NCBI GenBank assembly: GCA_017620635.1
Contig: JAGAUV010000026.1
Location: 1-64,000, forward strand
From: Muribaculaceae bacterium
Lineage (GTDB): Bacteria; Bacteroidota; Bacteroidia; Bacteroidales; Muribaculaceae
DNA: 64,000 bases
Reading direction: 5' to 3'
In this document: piece by piece, positions 26,803-35,164 of the stretch
Layout of the letters: every line of letters begins with the position of its first letter
Position numbering within the stretch: the first letter of the stretch is position 1
Made by a program: the position numbers and the translations under genes
The notes under the pieces: model-generated
The model's database searches: none
What the model was told of the DNA's origin: nothing
Seen by the model: only the letters and a program-made list of their open reading frames with translations

Positions 26803-28035
26803 ATGCCGTACAAGATACTTGCCATTAATCCGGGCTCTACTTCGACTAAGATCGCTGTATACACAGATGAGAAGCCCGACTTCAACCATACCATCGAGCA
26901 TACCCCTGAGGAGCTTGCCGGTTTCGATAGTGTTGTCGACCAGTACGACTGGCGTAAGGGCTTGATCGAGAATGTGCTTGCAGAAAAAGGCGTCGATCTG
27001 CACGATCTTGATATTGTAATCGGACGTGGCGGCATTGTCAGCCCCATCGAGAGTGGTGTATATGAGGTAAACGATGACCTGCAGCATGATCTTCTCCATG
27101 CCCGTATGCAGCATGCCTCTAACCTTGGTGGTCTTATTGCCCTGGATATAGCCAATGAGATAGGAGTCAAGGCATACATTGCCGATCCTGTAGTCGTGGA
27201 TGAGATGATGCCGTATGCTCGTATCAGCGGCATTCCCGAACTGCCGAGAGAATCGGTGTTCCATGCTCTGAACCAGAAAGCGGTGGCGCGACTGTTCGCA
27301 AAAGAAAGTAACAAACGCTACGAAGATCTCAACCTTATCGTCTGTCACATGGGCGGCGGTATATCCGTCAGTGCACATCGTCGCGGCCGTGTGATCGATA
27401 CTACCAATGCTCTGGACGGTACCGGTCCGTTCACGCCTGAACGATCGGGTACACTCCCTCCCGGAGCCCTTGTCCGTATGTGCTATTCCGGCAATTATAC
27501 GCAGGAGGAGATGTTGCGCAAGGTGCTGGGCGGAGGTGGTCTGGTCGCACACCTCGGCACTACGTCTGTGCCGGAAGTTCTCGACCGCATACTCAATCAT
27601 GACCTTCACGCCATGCTCATCATGAGGGCTATGTGTTATTCGATATGCAAGGAGATCGGTGCTATGGCCACTGCGCTCAAAGGCGATGTCGATGCCATAT
27701 TGATTACCGGCGGAATAGCTCACAGTAAGCGTGTTACCGATTTTATCGCTGATCATGTCGATTACATAGCGCCGATATATGTATATCCGGGCGAAAACGA
27801 GTTGCGTGCTCTTGCCGAGAATGCTCTTGCAGTACTGCGTGGCGAGCGTATACCCAAAATATATGAGAGCCATGTCAGTGAGGATCCGTCTCAGATCAAT
27901 GATGAAGGCCGTCCGTCTAAGCTGCGCGACTGGCTATTGTCTGCCATAAATCCTCAGGCCGGCAATAAGCCCATCACTGCCATACGTCATTATCTGCGCA
28001 AGTGGGGGCCTAATAAGAACCGCCGCGAGCAATAA
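26803..28035 (+). CDS. buk: Butyrate kinase (branched-chain or butyrate type)
   Basis: A 410-residue acetokinase-family enzyme. ATP/phosphate motifs: NPGSTSTKIAVYTD at the N-terminus, CHMGGGISVSAHRRGRVID and ITGGIAHSKRVTDFI. The catalytic core matches butyrate kinases (about 355 residues), but about 50 further residues follow (DPSQINDEGRPSKLRDWLL, KPITAIRHYLRKWGP). This tail is absent from the short clostridial type. It makes ATP from acyl-phosphate supplied by ptb, two bases upstream. A terminator follows at 28059. In amino-acid-fermenting Bacteroidales such a pair could serve energy conservation from branched-chain acyl-CoA; that is inferred. Confidence 0.92.
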   Translation: MPYKILAINPGSTSTKIAVYTDEKPDFNHTIEHTPEELAGFDSVVDQYDWRKGLIENVLAEKGVDLHDLDIVIGRGGIVSPIESGVYEVNDDLQHDLLHARMQHASNLGGLIALDIANEIGVKAYIADPVVVDEMMPYARISGIPELPRESVFHALNQKAVARLFAKESNKRYEDLNLIVCHMGGGISVSAHRRGRVIDTTNALDGTGPFTPERSGTLPPGALVRMCYSGNYTQEEMLRKVLGGGGLVAHLGTTSVPEVLDRILNHDLHAMLIMRAMCYSICKEIGAMATALKGDVDAILITGGIAHSKRVTDFIADHVDYIAPIYVYPGENELRALAENALAVLRGERIPKIYESHVSEDPSQINDEGRPSKLRDWLLSAINPQAGNKPITAIRHYLRKWGPNKNRREQ

Positions 28036-28058
28036 CAATATTTATTGGTATAATATAA

Positions 28059-28098
28059 CAAGCGCCGGTCAGGATATCCCCGATCGGCGCTTGCCTTT
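28059..28098 (+). terminator. Intrinsic terminator after buk
   Basis: CAAGCGCCGGTC (28059-28070) pairs with GATCGGCGCTTG (28082-28093) with one G-U pair, and CCTTTTG follows. The rest of the 347-base gap to thrS holds a peptide-coding remnant (28117-28221) and the thrS promoter and leader. Confidence 0.8.
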
Positions 28099-28116
28099 TG
28101 TCAGTATTTACAGTCT

Positions 28117-28221
28117 TTATCTGTAGAGTACTTTGCTTGCCTTGCTGCCGCGCCGCATTATATAGATTTTGCCGTTTGGGGTTTGATTAGTGAAAATTCG
28201 GATTAAATATTTAACTTGCAT
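28117..28221 (-). pseudogene. Orphan fragment encoding a type IX-like C-terminal sorting motif
   Basis: On the minus strand a 34-codon open stretch ends in PNGKIYIMRRGSKASKVLYR and TAA. The ending resembles the final strands of type IX secretion C-terminal domains, where a G-x-YIxRRG core is followed by lysines and a final arginine. A stop codon lies four codons upstream of its only ATG, so no secreted protein body is attached. It is probably the remnant of a deleted gene; a real small peptide is a weaker alternative. The window also encodes PorQ. Confidence 0.4.
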
Positions 28222-28309
28222 TAACAAATTTTAATCCAATTCGCTTCTTCCGCCTATAATAAAATTCAAAAAAATTGAAATTCATACAATATATCTCGCG
28301 AATATTTCG

Positions 28310-28317
28310 TACCTTTG
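28310..28317 (+). promoter_or_regulatory. thrS: Promoter and short leader of thrS
   Basis: TACCTTTG is a perfect -7 element, 66 bases before the ATG. The leader after it is GC-rich in part (GTCCGCCCGGACGGC near 28340) and could fold, but no threonyl-tRNA-like operator was recognised. Confidence 0.6.
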
Positions 28318-28382
28318 CACCTGATTTTAGCCGAGGTGTGTCCGCCCGGACGGCTTCCGGCATGATTGTTAATTGAAACGAC

Positions 28383-30320
28383 ATGGTAAAAATCACATTT
28401 CCAGACAATAGCGTTAAAGAATTTGAAGCCGGAACGACTCCTCTTCAGATAGCTCAATCCATATCGCCCAGGCTGGCACGCGAGGTGCTCGCCGCAAGTA
28501 TAAACGATCAGGAATGGGATCTGTCCCGTCCGGTCGATACTGATGCGTCGATCAAATTGTACAAATGGGAAGATCCGGAAGGCAAGCATGCTTTCTGGCA
28601 CAGCTCGGCACACCTTCTCGCCGAAGCTTTGCAGGAGCTCTATCCCGGTGTCCGCTTCGGTATAGGCCCGGCTATCGAAAACGGTTTCTACTACGATATC
28701 GATCCGGGCGACAACAAGCTCACAAGCGATGACTTCGCCAAGATCGAAGCTAAAATGCTCGAGCTTGCAAAACAGGATCAGCAGATCGTTCGTAAGGATA
28801 TCTCGAAAGAAGACGCCCTTAAATTCTTCGGCGATAAGAACGAGGAGTATAAGTGCGAGCTTATTTCCGAGTTGGAGGACGGTCATATCACGACCTACTC
28901 ACAGGGTAACTTCACAGACCTTTGCCGTGGTCCGCATATCCCCTCCACAGCTCCCATCAAGGCTGTCAAGATAATGTCGCTTGCCGGCGCTTTCTGGCGC
29001 GGCGATGAGAAGCGTAAGCAGCTCGTCCGCGTCTACGGCATTACCTTCCCCAAGAAGGCGATGCTCGATGAATACCTCGCACTGCTTGAAGAAGCCAAGA
29101 AGCGCGACCACCGTAAGCTCGGCAAAGAGATGGAGCTTTTCGCATTCTCCTCAAAGGTAGGCGCCGGTCTGCCCTTGTGGCTTCCCAAAGGCGCAGCTCT
29201 CCGCGACCGCCTCGAGCAGTTCCTCCGCAAGATTCAGAAACGTTACAGTTATCTCCAGGTAATCACTCCGCATATCGGCAACAAACAGCTTTACGTTACA
29301 TCCGGCCATTATGCCAAGTACGGCAAGGACTCCTTCCAGCCTATACATACACCAGAAGAAGGCGAGGAGTATCTGCTCAAGCCGATGAACTGCCCCCACC
29401 ACTGCGAGATCTTCCGTGCCCTTCCCCGTTCGTATCGCGATCTGCCTCTGCGCCTTGCCGAGTTCGGCACAGTGTATCGCTACGAGCAGAGCGGCGAGCT
29501 CCACGGACTGACACGTGTACGCGGCTTTACGCAGGACGATGCACACATCTTCTGCGCCCCCGAGCAGATCAAAGACGAGTTCCTCAAAGTGATGGATATC
29601 ATCCTCTACATCTTCAAGGCACTTAAATTTGATAACTACGAGGCTCAGATCTCGCTGCGTGATCCTGAACATAAGGAAAAATACATCGGCAGCGACGAGA
29701 ACTGGCACAAGGCCGAACAGGCTATCATCGAAGCTTGTGCCGAAAAAGGAATCAATGCCCGTACAGAACTTGGCGAGGCTGCGTTCTACGGTCCCAAACT
29801 TGACTTCATGGTCAAGGATGCGATCGGCCGCCGCTGGCAGCTCGGCACCATACAGGTCGACTACAACCTGCCCGAGCGTTTCGAACTTGAATACACCGGA
29901 GCCGACAATGCAAAGCATCGCCCGGTAATGATACATCGCGCGCCCTTCGGCTCGATGGAGCGTTTCGTCGCTGTATTGCTTGAGCATACAGCCGGCCACT
30001 TCCCCCTTTGGCTCGCTCCCGAGCAGGCAGTCATCATCCCTGTCAGCGACAAATATCTCGACTATGCGCACAAGGTGGCAGAGCAGCTTGAAGCCGCCGA
30101 CATTCGCCTCGAGATCGACGACAGGAACGAGACCCTCGGACGCAAGATACGCGACAATCAGATGCGCCGAATCCCCTATATGCTCATTGTTGGCGAAAAA
30201 GAAGCACAAAATGACGAAGTTTCGGTAAGAAAATCGGGAGAAGGTGATTTAGGTTCGATGAAAATTGCTAACTTTGCAGCGCATTTGACTGAAGAGGTCA
30301 ACAAAATGATCAACCAATAA
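28383..30320 (+). CDS. thrS: Threonyl-tRNA synthetase
   Basis: A 645-residue class II synthetase. Domain order: TGS domain (about 1-60, [23 protein letters not shown]), editing domain with [11 protein letters not shown] and CRGPHIPST, catalytic core with zinc motif [10 protein letters not shown] and [25 protein letters not shown], and a C-terminal anticodon-binding domain (about 545-645). The length is normal. It charges tRNA-Thr and heads the conserved thrS-infC-rpmI-rplT run, nine bases before infC. Confidence 0.98.
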   Translation: MVKITFPDNSVKEFEAGTTPLQIAQSISPRLAREVLAASINDQEWDLSRPVDTDASIKLYKWEDPEGKHAFWHSSAHLLAEALQELYPGVRFGIGPAIENGFYYDIDPGDNKLTSDDFAKIEAKMLELAKQDQQIVRKDISKEDALKFFGDKNEEYKCELISELEDGHITTYSQGNFTDLCRGPHIPSTAPIKAVKIMSLAGAFWRGDEKRKQLVRVYGITFPKKAMLDEYLALLEEAKKRDHRKLGKEMELFAFSSKVGAGLPLWLPKGAALRDRLEQFLRKIQKRYSYLQVITPHIGNKQLYVTSGHYAKYGKDSFQPIHTPEEGEEYLLKPMNCPHHCEIFRALPRSYRDLPLRLAEFGTVYRYEQSGELHGLTRVRGFTQDDAHIFCAPEQIKDEFLKVMDIILYIFKALKFDNYEAQISLRDPEHKEKYIGSDENWHKAEQAIIEACAEKGINARTELGEAAFYGPKLDFMVKDAIGRRWQLGTIQVDYNLPERFELEYTGADNAKHRPVMIHRAPFGSMERFVAVLLEHTAGHFPLWLAPEQAVIIPVSDKYLDYAHKVAEQLEAADIRLEIDDRNETLGRKIRDNQMRRIPYMLIVGEKEAQNDEVSVRKSGEGDLGSMKIANFAAHLTEEVNKMINQ

Positions 30321-30328
30321 CCCACTGA

Positions 30329-30931
30329 ATGGAGAAAAAACCTTTTAACCCCGGGGCTCCTCGCCCCTCAGCCGGACAAGGTCCGCGCAACAATGGTCCG
30401 CGCCGCGACCCACGTCAAGCTAAACAAGCGCCCAACAACATCAACGAGTTTATCAGAGCTCGTGAAGTACGACTTGTCGGCGACAATGTGACTCCCGGTA
30501 TTTACTCCATTCATGAGGCCCGTAAGATAGCTGAGGAGCTCGAGCTCGACCTCGTCGAGATTTCAGCCCAGGCCGATCCTCCTGTATGCAAGGTGCTCGA
30601 TTACCAGAAGTATCTCTACCAGCAGAAGAAAAAGGCCAAGGAGATCAAGGCTAAGTCGACCAAGGTGGTAGTAAAGGAGATTCGATTCGGCCCTCAGACC
30701 GACGATCACGATTACAACTTTAAGCTCAAGCATGCGCAGGGATTCCTTCAGGAAGGCGCTAAGGTAAAAGCTTATGTGTTCTTCAAAGGTCGCTCGATAC
30801 TTTTCAAAGAACAGGGCGAAGTGCTCCTGCTTCGTTTTGCCAACGACCTCGAGGACTATGGCAAAGTAGAGCAGATGCCTGTGCTCGAAGGCAAGCGAAT
30901 GATATTGATGATTTCGCCCAAGAAGAAATAA
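30329..30931 (+). CDS. infC: Translation initiation factor IF-3
   Basis: A 200-residue IF-3 that dissociates ribosomes and checks start-codon pairing. An extension of about 35 residues, rich in proline, glycine and arginine ([19 protein letters not shown]), precedes the N-terminal domain ([16 protein letters not shown]), a lysine-rich linker and the C-terminal domain ([25 protein letters not shown]). The start codon is ATG rather than the rare AUU seen in E. coli. A palindrome (30934-30949) follows the stop. Confidence 0.97.
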   Translation: MEKKPFNPGAPRPSAGQGPRNNGPRRDPRQAKQAPNNINEFIRAREVRLVGDNVTPGIYSIHEARKIAEELELDLVEISAQADPPVCKVLDYQKYLYQQKKKAKEIKAKSTKVVVKEIRFGPQTDDHDYNFKLKHAQGFLQEGAKVKAYVFFKGRSILFKEQGEVLLLRFANDLEDYGKVEQMPVLEGKRMILMISPKKK

Positions 30932-30933
30932 AG

Positions 30934-30949
30934 AAGCTACGTGTAGCTT
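30934..30949 (+). other. Short palindrome between infC and rpmI
   Basis: AAGCTAC (30934-30940), GT, then GTAGCTT (30943-30949) is a 7-base perfect inverted repeat right after the infC stop. It lacks a T-run, so it is more likely an RNA processing or stability hairpin than a terminator. Confidence 0.4.
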
Positions 30950-30981
30950 AACATACAACTCACTAATAAACAAACAAAAAA

Positions 30982-31179
30982 ATGCCCAAGGTTAAAACTA
31001 ACTCCGGTTCCAAAAAGAGGTTCGCCCTTACCGGATCAGGAAAGATCAAAAGAAAACACGCCTTCAAGAGCCACATCTTGACCAAGAAGACCAAAAAGCA
31101 GAAACGCAATCTTACCCACAGCGGTCTGATCTCTCGCGTCGACACTGCTAACGTAAAAGCTCTTCTCGGCCTCAAGTAA
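30982..31179 (+). CDS. rpmI: 50S ribosomal protein L35
   Basis: A 65-residue, very basic protein ([20 protein letters not shown] with [11 protein letters not shown]), the expected length and pattern for L35. It lies 50 bases after infC and 132 bases before rplT, in the standard infC-rpmI-rplT order. Confidence 0.98.
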   Translation: MPKVKTNSGSKKRFALTGSGKIKRKHAFKSHILTKKTKKQKRNLTHSGLISRVDTANVKALLGLK

Positions 31180-31311
31180 GAAGCCGGCAGTCGTTTTTCT
31201 TTCGACACCCCAACATTAAATTTGTGATATTGTAACATTATTAACCGAGTGTTTAGCCAAAAAGAGCCGGTATGAAACGCCGACCGCTAACATTCAAAAA
31301 CATCTGAAACA

Positions 31312-31662
31312 ATGCCAAGATCAGTCAACCACGTCGCATCGCGCGCTCGCCGCAAAAAAATCCTCAAACTTACAAGAGGCTACTTTGGCTGCCGCCGCAA
31401 CGTATGGACCGTAGCTAAGAACACATGGGAAAAAGGTCTTACCTACGCTTACCGCGACCGCAAAGACAAAAAACGCAACTTCCGTGCTCTCTGGATCCAG
31501 CGTATCAACGCCGCTGCCCGTATGCACGACCTCAGCTACTCTAAGCTGATGGGCCTCCTCCACAAGAGCGGTATCGAGATGAACCGCAAGGTGCTCGCCG
31601 ACCTCGCTCTTAACAATCCTGCTGCTTTCGCTGCAGTTGTTGAGAAGGTAAAGAACGCATAA
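31312..31662 (+). CDS. rplT: 50S ribosomal protein L20
   Basis: A 116-residue basic protein ([40 protein letters not shown]), typical L20, which is needed for early assembly of the large subunit and represses its own operon in other bacteria. The 132-base gap before it holds a GC-rich stretch near 31265-31290 that could fold, but no L20-binding mimic was identified. A strong terminator follows. Confidence 0.98.
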   Translation: MPRSVNHVASRARRKKILKLTRGYFGCRRNVWTVAKNTWEKGLTYAYRDRKDKKRNFRALWIQRINAAARMHDLSYSKLMGLLHKSGIEMNRKVLADLALNNPAAFAAVVEKVKNA

Positions 31663-31681
31663 AATAAGCTGCGCAAGATTT

Positions 31682-31726
31682 AACGCACGCTGATCGCCCT
31701 CCAAGGCATCAGTGTGCGTTTAATTT
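31682..31726 (+). terminator. Intrinsic terminator of the thrS-infC-rpmI-rplT operon
   Basis: AACGCACGCTGA (31682-31693) pairs with TCAGTGTGCGTT (31709-31720), one G-U pair, and TAATTTT follows. Confidence 0.85.
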
Positions 31727-31735
31727 TGTCACTTC

Positions 31736-31767
31736 TTGCATCAAGTGCCGGATTTTTACTACCTTTG
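31736..31767 (+). promoter_or_regulatory. Promoter of the radical SAM/cysteine-rich pair
   Basis: TTG at 31736-31738 and TACCTTTG at 31760-31767, 21 bases apart, match the Bacteroidetes pattern. The ATG of the radical SAM gene lies 22 bases further on. Confidence 0.7.
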
Positions 31768-31789
31768 CGATATTACAGGTAATAGTCTC

Positions 31790-32413
31790 ATGGAAAAGCA
31801 ACAGGCTAAGATAATAGGCGTGTCTCGGCATCGACTGACAACTGATGGCGACGGCGTCACGACGCTTGTCGCATTTCATGGATGTCCGCTCTGTTGCAGA
31901 TATTGTCTTAATCCTCAGTCGCTCGGTAATGGCGACAGATGTAAGGAATATACACCTGAATCATTATACAAAGAAGTGCGGATTGATGAGCTGTATTTTC
32001 TCGCGACTAATGGCGGTGTGACATTCGGAGGCGGTGAGCCTTGTCTGCGCACGGATTTTATAAAAGAGTTCCGTGGCCTTTGCGGCCAGGCGTGGCAGAT
32101 TAATCTTGAGACTTCGCTAAATATTCCGACAGCAAACATTGAGGCTTTGCTCCCGGTGGTCAACACTCTTTTTATTGATATTAAGGATATGGCCCCCGGC
32201 ATTTACCGCCACTATACAGGTCGGTGCAATGACCTTGTTCTTGATAATCTCCGTTTGATAGCGGAGGCCGGACGCCAGAGCGACTGCATTATCCGTATTC
32301 CTCTGATACCTGACTATAATACTGACTCCGATCGCGAGACAAGCCGAAAGACACTTGAAGCTCTCGGTTTCGTCCGTTTCGATTTATTTACTTACCAAAT
32401 CCGCAGACATTGA
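31790..32413 (+). CDS. Radical SAM protein, activating-enzyme-like
   Basis: A 207-residue radical SAM protein with the cluster motif C32-x3-C36-x2-C39 in HGCPLCCRYCLNPQS, the GGE-type motif (VTFGGGEPCLR, about 77-87) and NLETSLN. Its small size and HGCPLxCRYCxNPQ-type motif resemble the activating enzymes of glycyl-radical enzymes. No glycyl-radical enzyme lies nearby. The ATG at 31790 was preferred over the upstream part of the frame, because a good promoter ends just before it. A cysteine-rich membrane protein gene starts two bases after its stop, so the pair is almost certainly one transcription unit. Confidence 0.85.
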   Translation: MEKQQAKIIGVSRHRLTTDGDGVTTLVAFHGCPLCCRYCLNPQSLGNGDRCKEYTPESLYKEVRIDELYFLATNGGVTFGGGEPCLRTDFIKEFRGLCGQAWQINLETSLNIPTANIEALLPVVNTLFIDIKDMAPGIYRHYTGRCNDLVLDNLRLIAEAGRQSDCIIRIPLIPDYNTDSDRETSRKTLEALGFVRFDLFTYQIRRH

Positions 32414-32415
32414 CC

Positions 32416-32799
32416 ATGACACAAGGAAAGCAGATATGCAAGATATTGAAAGAGATACGCCGTCAGATAGCAGAGGCTAATGACATAGAGTTCATTACAT
32501 CGGAGTGTCGTTATAAAGGCGACTGTCTCGGCTCATGCCCCAGATGCGAGGCGGAGGTGCGTTACTTGGAGCAGCAGCTTCGCGCTCGCTCTCTTGCCGG
32601 AAAAGCCGTAGCTCTTGTCGGAATATCGGCCGGTATGATTCTGATGTCGGGATGCAGTGGCACTACATTATCGAATTACTTCAATGAAACTTTGCAAGGA
32701 GAGCCTATGTTGTCCGTTGAGCAAATAGAGGCAGTAGATAGCGTTGAGGAGGAAGGAGAACAGCCGGTTGAGGAAACTCCTTTAGACGAACCGAGATGA
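32416..32799 (+). CDS. Cysteine-rich small membrane protein, partner of a radical SAM protein
   Basis: A 127-residue protein of three parts. Residues 1-60 are helical and carry C8, C31, C37, C41 and C44 (CRYKGDCLGSCPRCEAEVRYL), a CX5CX3CX2C cluster that could hold an Fe-S cluster or zinc. A hydrophobic stretch (about 63-80) ends in a lipobox-like MSGC (C80). A proline/glutamate-rich acidic tail follows. A similar cysteine-rich N-terminal segment occurs, as I recall, in Bacteroidales TonB-type transducers. The start ATG is two bases after the radical SAM stop. The protein may be a substrate or electron partner of that enzyme; no family function is known to me. Confidence 0.7.
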   Translation: MTQGKQICKILKEIRRQIAEANDIEFITSECRYKGDCLGSCPRCEAEVRYLEQQLRARSLAGKAVALVGISAGMILMSGCSGTTLSNYFNETLQGEPMLSVEQIEAVDSVEEEGEQPVEETPLDEPR

Positions 32800-32843
32800 C
32801 ACGCAAGGCGCTGAAATAGATGCCGACGGTCAATCATTAAGGC

Positions 32844-33122
32844 TTATTCAGCCGGCTTGTGGAGGAATGCTTTTTCGGCTTCGATGGCGAATGTGTCGGC
32901 GCATGAGGGGAAGCCGGCTTCGCGTATGGCGCTTTCTCTCGACCGTATTTCGAGTATTGCCGCCTGTTGTTCCATGGAATTGGGCGTAAGAGCTGCGGCC
33001 TCGGCGCCCATCTCACGTCCTTTGCTTGCTGCCGCCTCGAGCTCGGCGTCGTTGGCGTCGGGGTGTGAATCCGCGCAAGCTGTGAGTGCGATTGTGATGA
33101 AAAGCAGTGTGATAAGTTTCAT
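32844..33122 (-). CDS. Small lipoprotein of unknown function
   Basis: A 92-residue protein with signal peptide and lipobox LTAC (C16), then an alanine- and glutamate-rich helical body (DANDAELEAAASKGREMGAEAAAL) with one further cysteine near residue 74. It overlaps the upstream exonuclease gene by four bases and is last in a leftward group. Convergent with the cysteine-rich protein gene. No family was recognised. Confidence 0.7.
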   Translation of the reverse strand: MKLITLLFITIALTACADSHPDANDAELEAAASKGREMGAEAAALTPNSMEQQAAILEIRSRESAIREAGFPSCADTFAIEAEKAFLHKPAE

Positions 33123-33613
33123 AGCAGAATAATACCGAGTTTAGCGCATGCGGTAGCGTCGGCAAGCGCGTCATGATGATTGTCGAGAGGAATACCGAAA
33201 AACTCGCATAGCATATCAAGTGATTTCGACGGGCACATGCCGCGCGGTATCGCCTTGCGTGCTGCGGCCAATGTGCACATAAACGGTTCGGGCTCGTCAA
33301 GGCCGTATATGCGGCATGCCGCGCGTATACAGCCGTAATCGAAAGGTGCATTATGCGCCACTATCGGCAGACCGCTTATCCATGCCTGCCATTCTTTCCA
33401 GATGCTTGCGAAATTGGGCGCATCCCATGTATCCTCTTCCGTGAGGCCATGCACTGCTGTATTGTAGCGAGAATACCATTCCGGCTCGGGGCATACAAGC
33501 GAATAGCGGCTGTCTGTTATGATGCCGTCTATTACCTTGACCGCACCGATGGCACAGATGCTTGAGCGTTCGCTGTTGGCCGTTTCTACGTCTATTGCGA
33601 CAAAGCTATCCAT
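33119..33613 (-). CDS. DnaQ-like 3'-5' exonuclease
   Basis: A 164-residue DEDDh exonuclease. Exo I is FVAIDVETAN (D8, E10), exo II lies near HNAPFDYG, and exo III is the histidine motif HHDALADA. It resembles the proofreading subunit of DNA polymerase III and similar small nucleases. It overlaps ispH by eight bases and the lipoprotein gene by four. It may act in repair or RNA turnover; the substrate is unknown. Confidence 0.88.
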   Translation of the reverse strand: MDSFVAIDVETANSERSSICAIGAVKVIDGIITDSRYSLVCPEPEWYSRYNTAVHGLTEEDTWDAPNFASIWKEWQAWISGLPIVAHNAPFDYGCIRAACRIYGLDEPEPFMCTLAAARKAIPRGMCPSKSLDMLCEFFGIPLDNHHDALADATACAKLGIILL

Positions 33614-34472
33614 TCACGATTTCATTGGCTCTCGCGGCCACTTCATCCATCAGCCAGCGTGGAGTGGATGTCGCGCCGCATATGCCTATCGATTTGGCTT
33701 CTGTCAGCCACGAAGCTTCTATCTCGGTCGGATCGGCGACAAGATATGTATTCGGGTTCACATCGAGGCAATGGCGGTAGAGTACCTTGCCGTTGCTGCT
33801 CTTGGCTCCGGCAACAAACAGCACAACATCTTTGCCCGTCGAGAACTGGCGCAGATGGTCTACGCGGTTTGCCACCTGACGGCATATGGTGTCGTGATAC
33901 TCGAAGTTTGCGCCCGGTTGCAGGCGTCGTTCTATTTCCGCTATTATGGCGCGGAAACCTTCGAGCGATTTTGTTGTCTGTGAGTACAGGGCTATGTCGC
34001 GCTTGAAATCTATCTTGTCGAGTCCCGAGGCATCCTCTATCACTATGGCATGTCCGTCGGTCTGTCCCACGAGGCCGTTAACCTCGGCATGTCCGGCTTT
34101 ACCGTAGATGATGATCTGTGTATCGGGGTTGCCGCTGTCGTACTTGGCCTTTATGCGCTGTTGCAGCCGAAGTACGACGGGGCATGTAGCGTCGATGATT
34201 TCGATATTCCGTTTCCTGGCCGTGTCGTAAGTGCTCGGCGGCTCGCCGTGGGCGCGAAGCAGCACCTTGACGTTCTCGAGCTCTCCAAGTCTGTCGTGGG
34301 TAATAGTCTGGAGTCCGTTGCGGCACAGACGTTCTACCTCGGCCGAATTATGTACGATGTCGCCGAGGCAGTAGAGCGGTCTGCCCTGGGCAAGTTCTTC
34401 CTCGGCCTTGCGTATCGCCGTGACAACACCGAAGCAGAAGCCCGACTCGCTGTCGATCTCTATTGTTGTCAT
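33606..34472 (-). CDS. ispH: 4-hydroxy-3-methylbut-2-enyl diphosphate reductase
   Basis: A 288-residue Fe-S enzyme making IPP and DMAPP, the last step of the MEP isoprenoid pathway. The three cluster cysteines are in SGFCFGVV (about C12), DATCPVVL and GICGATSTP. It overlaps cmk by four bases upstream and the exonuclease gene by eight bases downstream. The cmk-ispH arrangement is common in Bacteroidetes. Confidence 0.97.
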   Translation of the reverse strand: MTTIEIDSESGFCFGVVTAIRKAEEELAQGRPLYCLGDIVHNSAEVERLCRNGLQTITHDRLGELENVKVLLRAHGEPPSTYDTARKRNIEIIDATCPVVLRLQQRIKAKYDSGNPDTQIIIYGKAGHAEVNGLVGQTDGHAIVIEDASGLDKIDFKRDIALYSQTTKSLEGFRAIIAEIERRLQPGANFEYHDTICRQVANRVDHLRQFSTGKDVVLFVAGAKSSNGKVLYRHCLDVNPNTYLVADPTEIEASWLTEAKSIGICGATSTPRWLMDEVAARANEIVNG

Positions 34473-35161
34473 TTCGACATCACTCTATTGAATTGGTCAA
34501 GCAGCCAAGCGTCCTGCTCCTCGATGCTCATGTCGGAATTGTCGATGGCTATGGCATCGTCGGCGCGGCGCAGAGGACTTTCCGCACGTGTTGTGTCGAT
34601 ATGGTCGCGGTGTACCACATTTGCCAGTACATCCTCATAGCTTACCTGCGATCCTTTCTCTATCATTTCCTTGAAGCGGCGGCGTGCTCTTGTCTCGGCC
34701 GAGGCGTCGACATATATCTTCAGTTCCGCGTCGGGGAATACCACCGAGCCAATGTCGCGTCCGTCCATCACTATGCCGCGCGCCTCGCCAAGCTTTTTCT
34801 GCATGGCCACGAGAGCGTGTCGCACCTCGGGCACTGCGGCTATCTGCGACACGGCGTTCGACACTCGCAGCCGCCGTATCTCGTTTTCTACATCCACACC
34901 GTTGAGCAGGGTGTGTTGGCTGCCGTCGGCCTGAGGCTCGAAGTCAATATGTATGTGAGGCAGGGCAGCGGTAAGGGCTTCCTTGTCGATATTGCCGTCG
35001 GCATCGATATAGTTGGCCTCGAGGGCAAACAATGTAACGGCACGGTACATCGCGCCTGAATCTATATAGCGGTAACCGATCGTAGAAGCAAGGCGACGAG
35101 CCATGGTGCTTTTACCGGACGATGAAAAGCCGTCGATAGCTATGATGATAGGTTTATCCAT
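34469..35161 (-). CDS. cmk: Cytidylate kinase
   Basis: A 230-residue nucleoside monophosphate kinase phosphorylating CMP and dCMP. P-loop GFSSSGKSTMA is at about residues 11-21, and YIDSGAMYRAVTLFAL and GRDIGSVVFPDAELKIYVDAS are typical. It overlaps ispH by four bases and follows porQ by three bases, so porQ, cmk, ispH, the exonuclease and the lipoprotein probably form one operon. Confidence 0.97.
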   Translation of the reverse strand: MDKPIIIAIDGFSSSGKSTMARRLASTIGYRYIDSGAMYRAVTLFALEANYIDADGNIDKEALTAALPHIHIDFEPQADGSQHTLLNGVDVENEIRRLRVSNAVSQIAAVPEVRHALVAMQKKLGEARGIVMDGRDIGSVVFPDAELKIYVDASAETRARRRFKEMIEKGSQVSYEDVLANVVHRDHIDTTRAESPLRRADDAIAIDNSDMSIEEQDAWLLDQFNRVMSK

Positions 35162-35164
35162 AAT

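Noticed and set aside
26764..27873. A 369-codon minus-strand frame opposite buk
   Set aside because: No domain, and it lies wholly inside the clear butyrate kinase gene.
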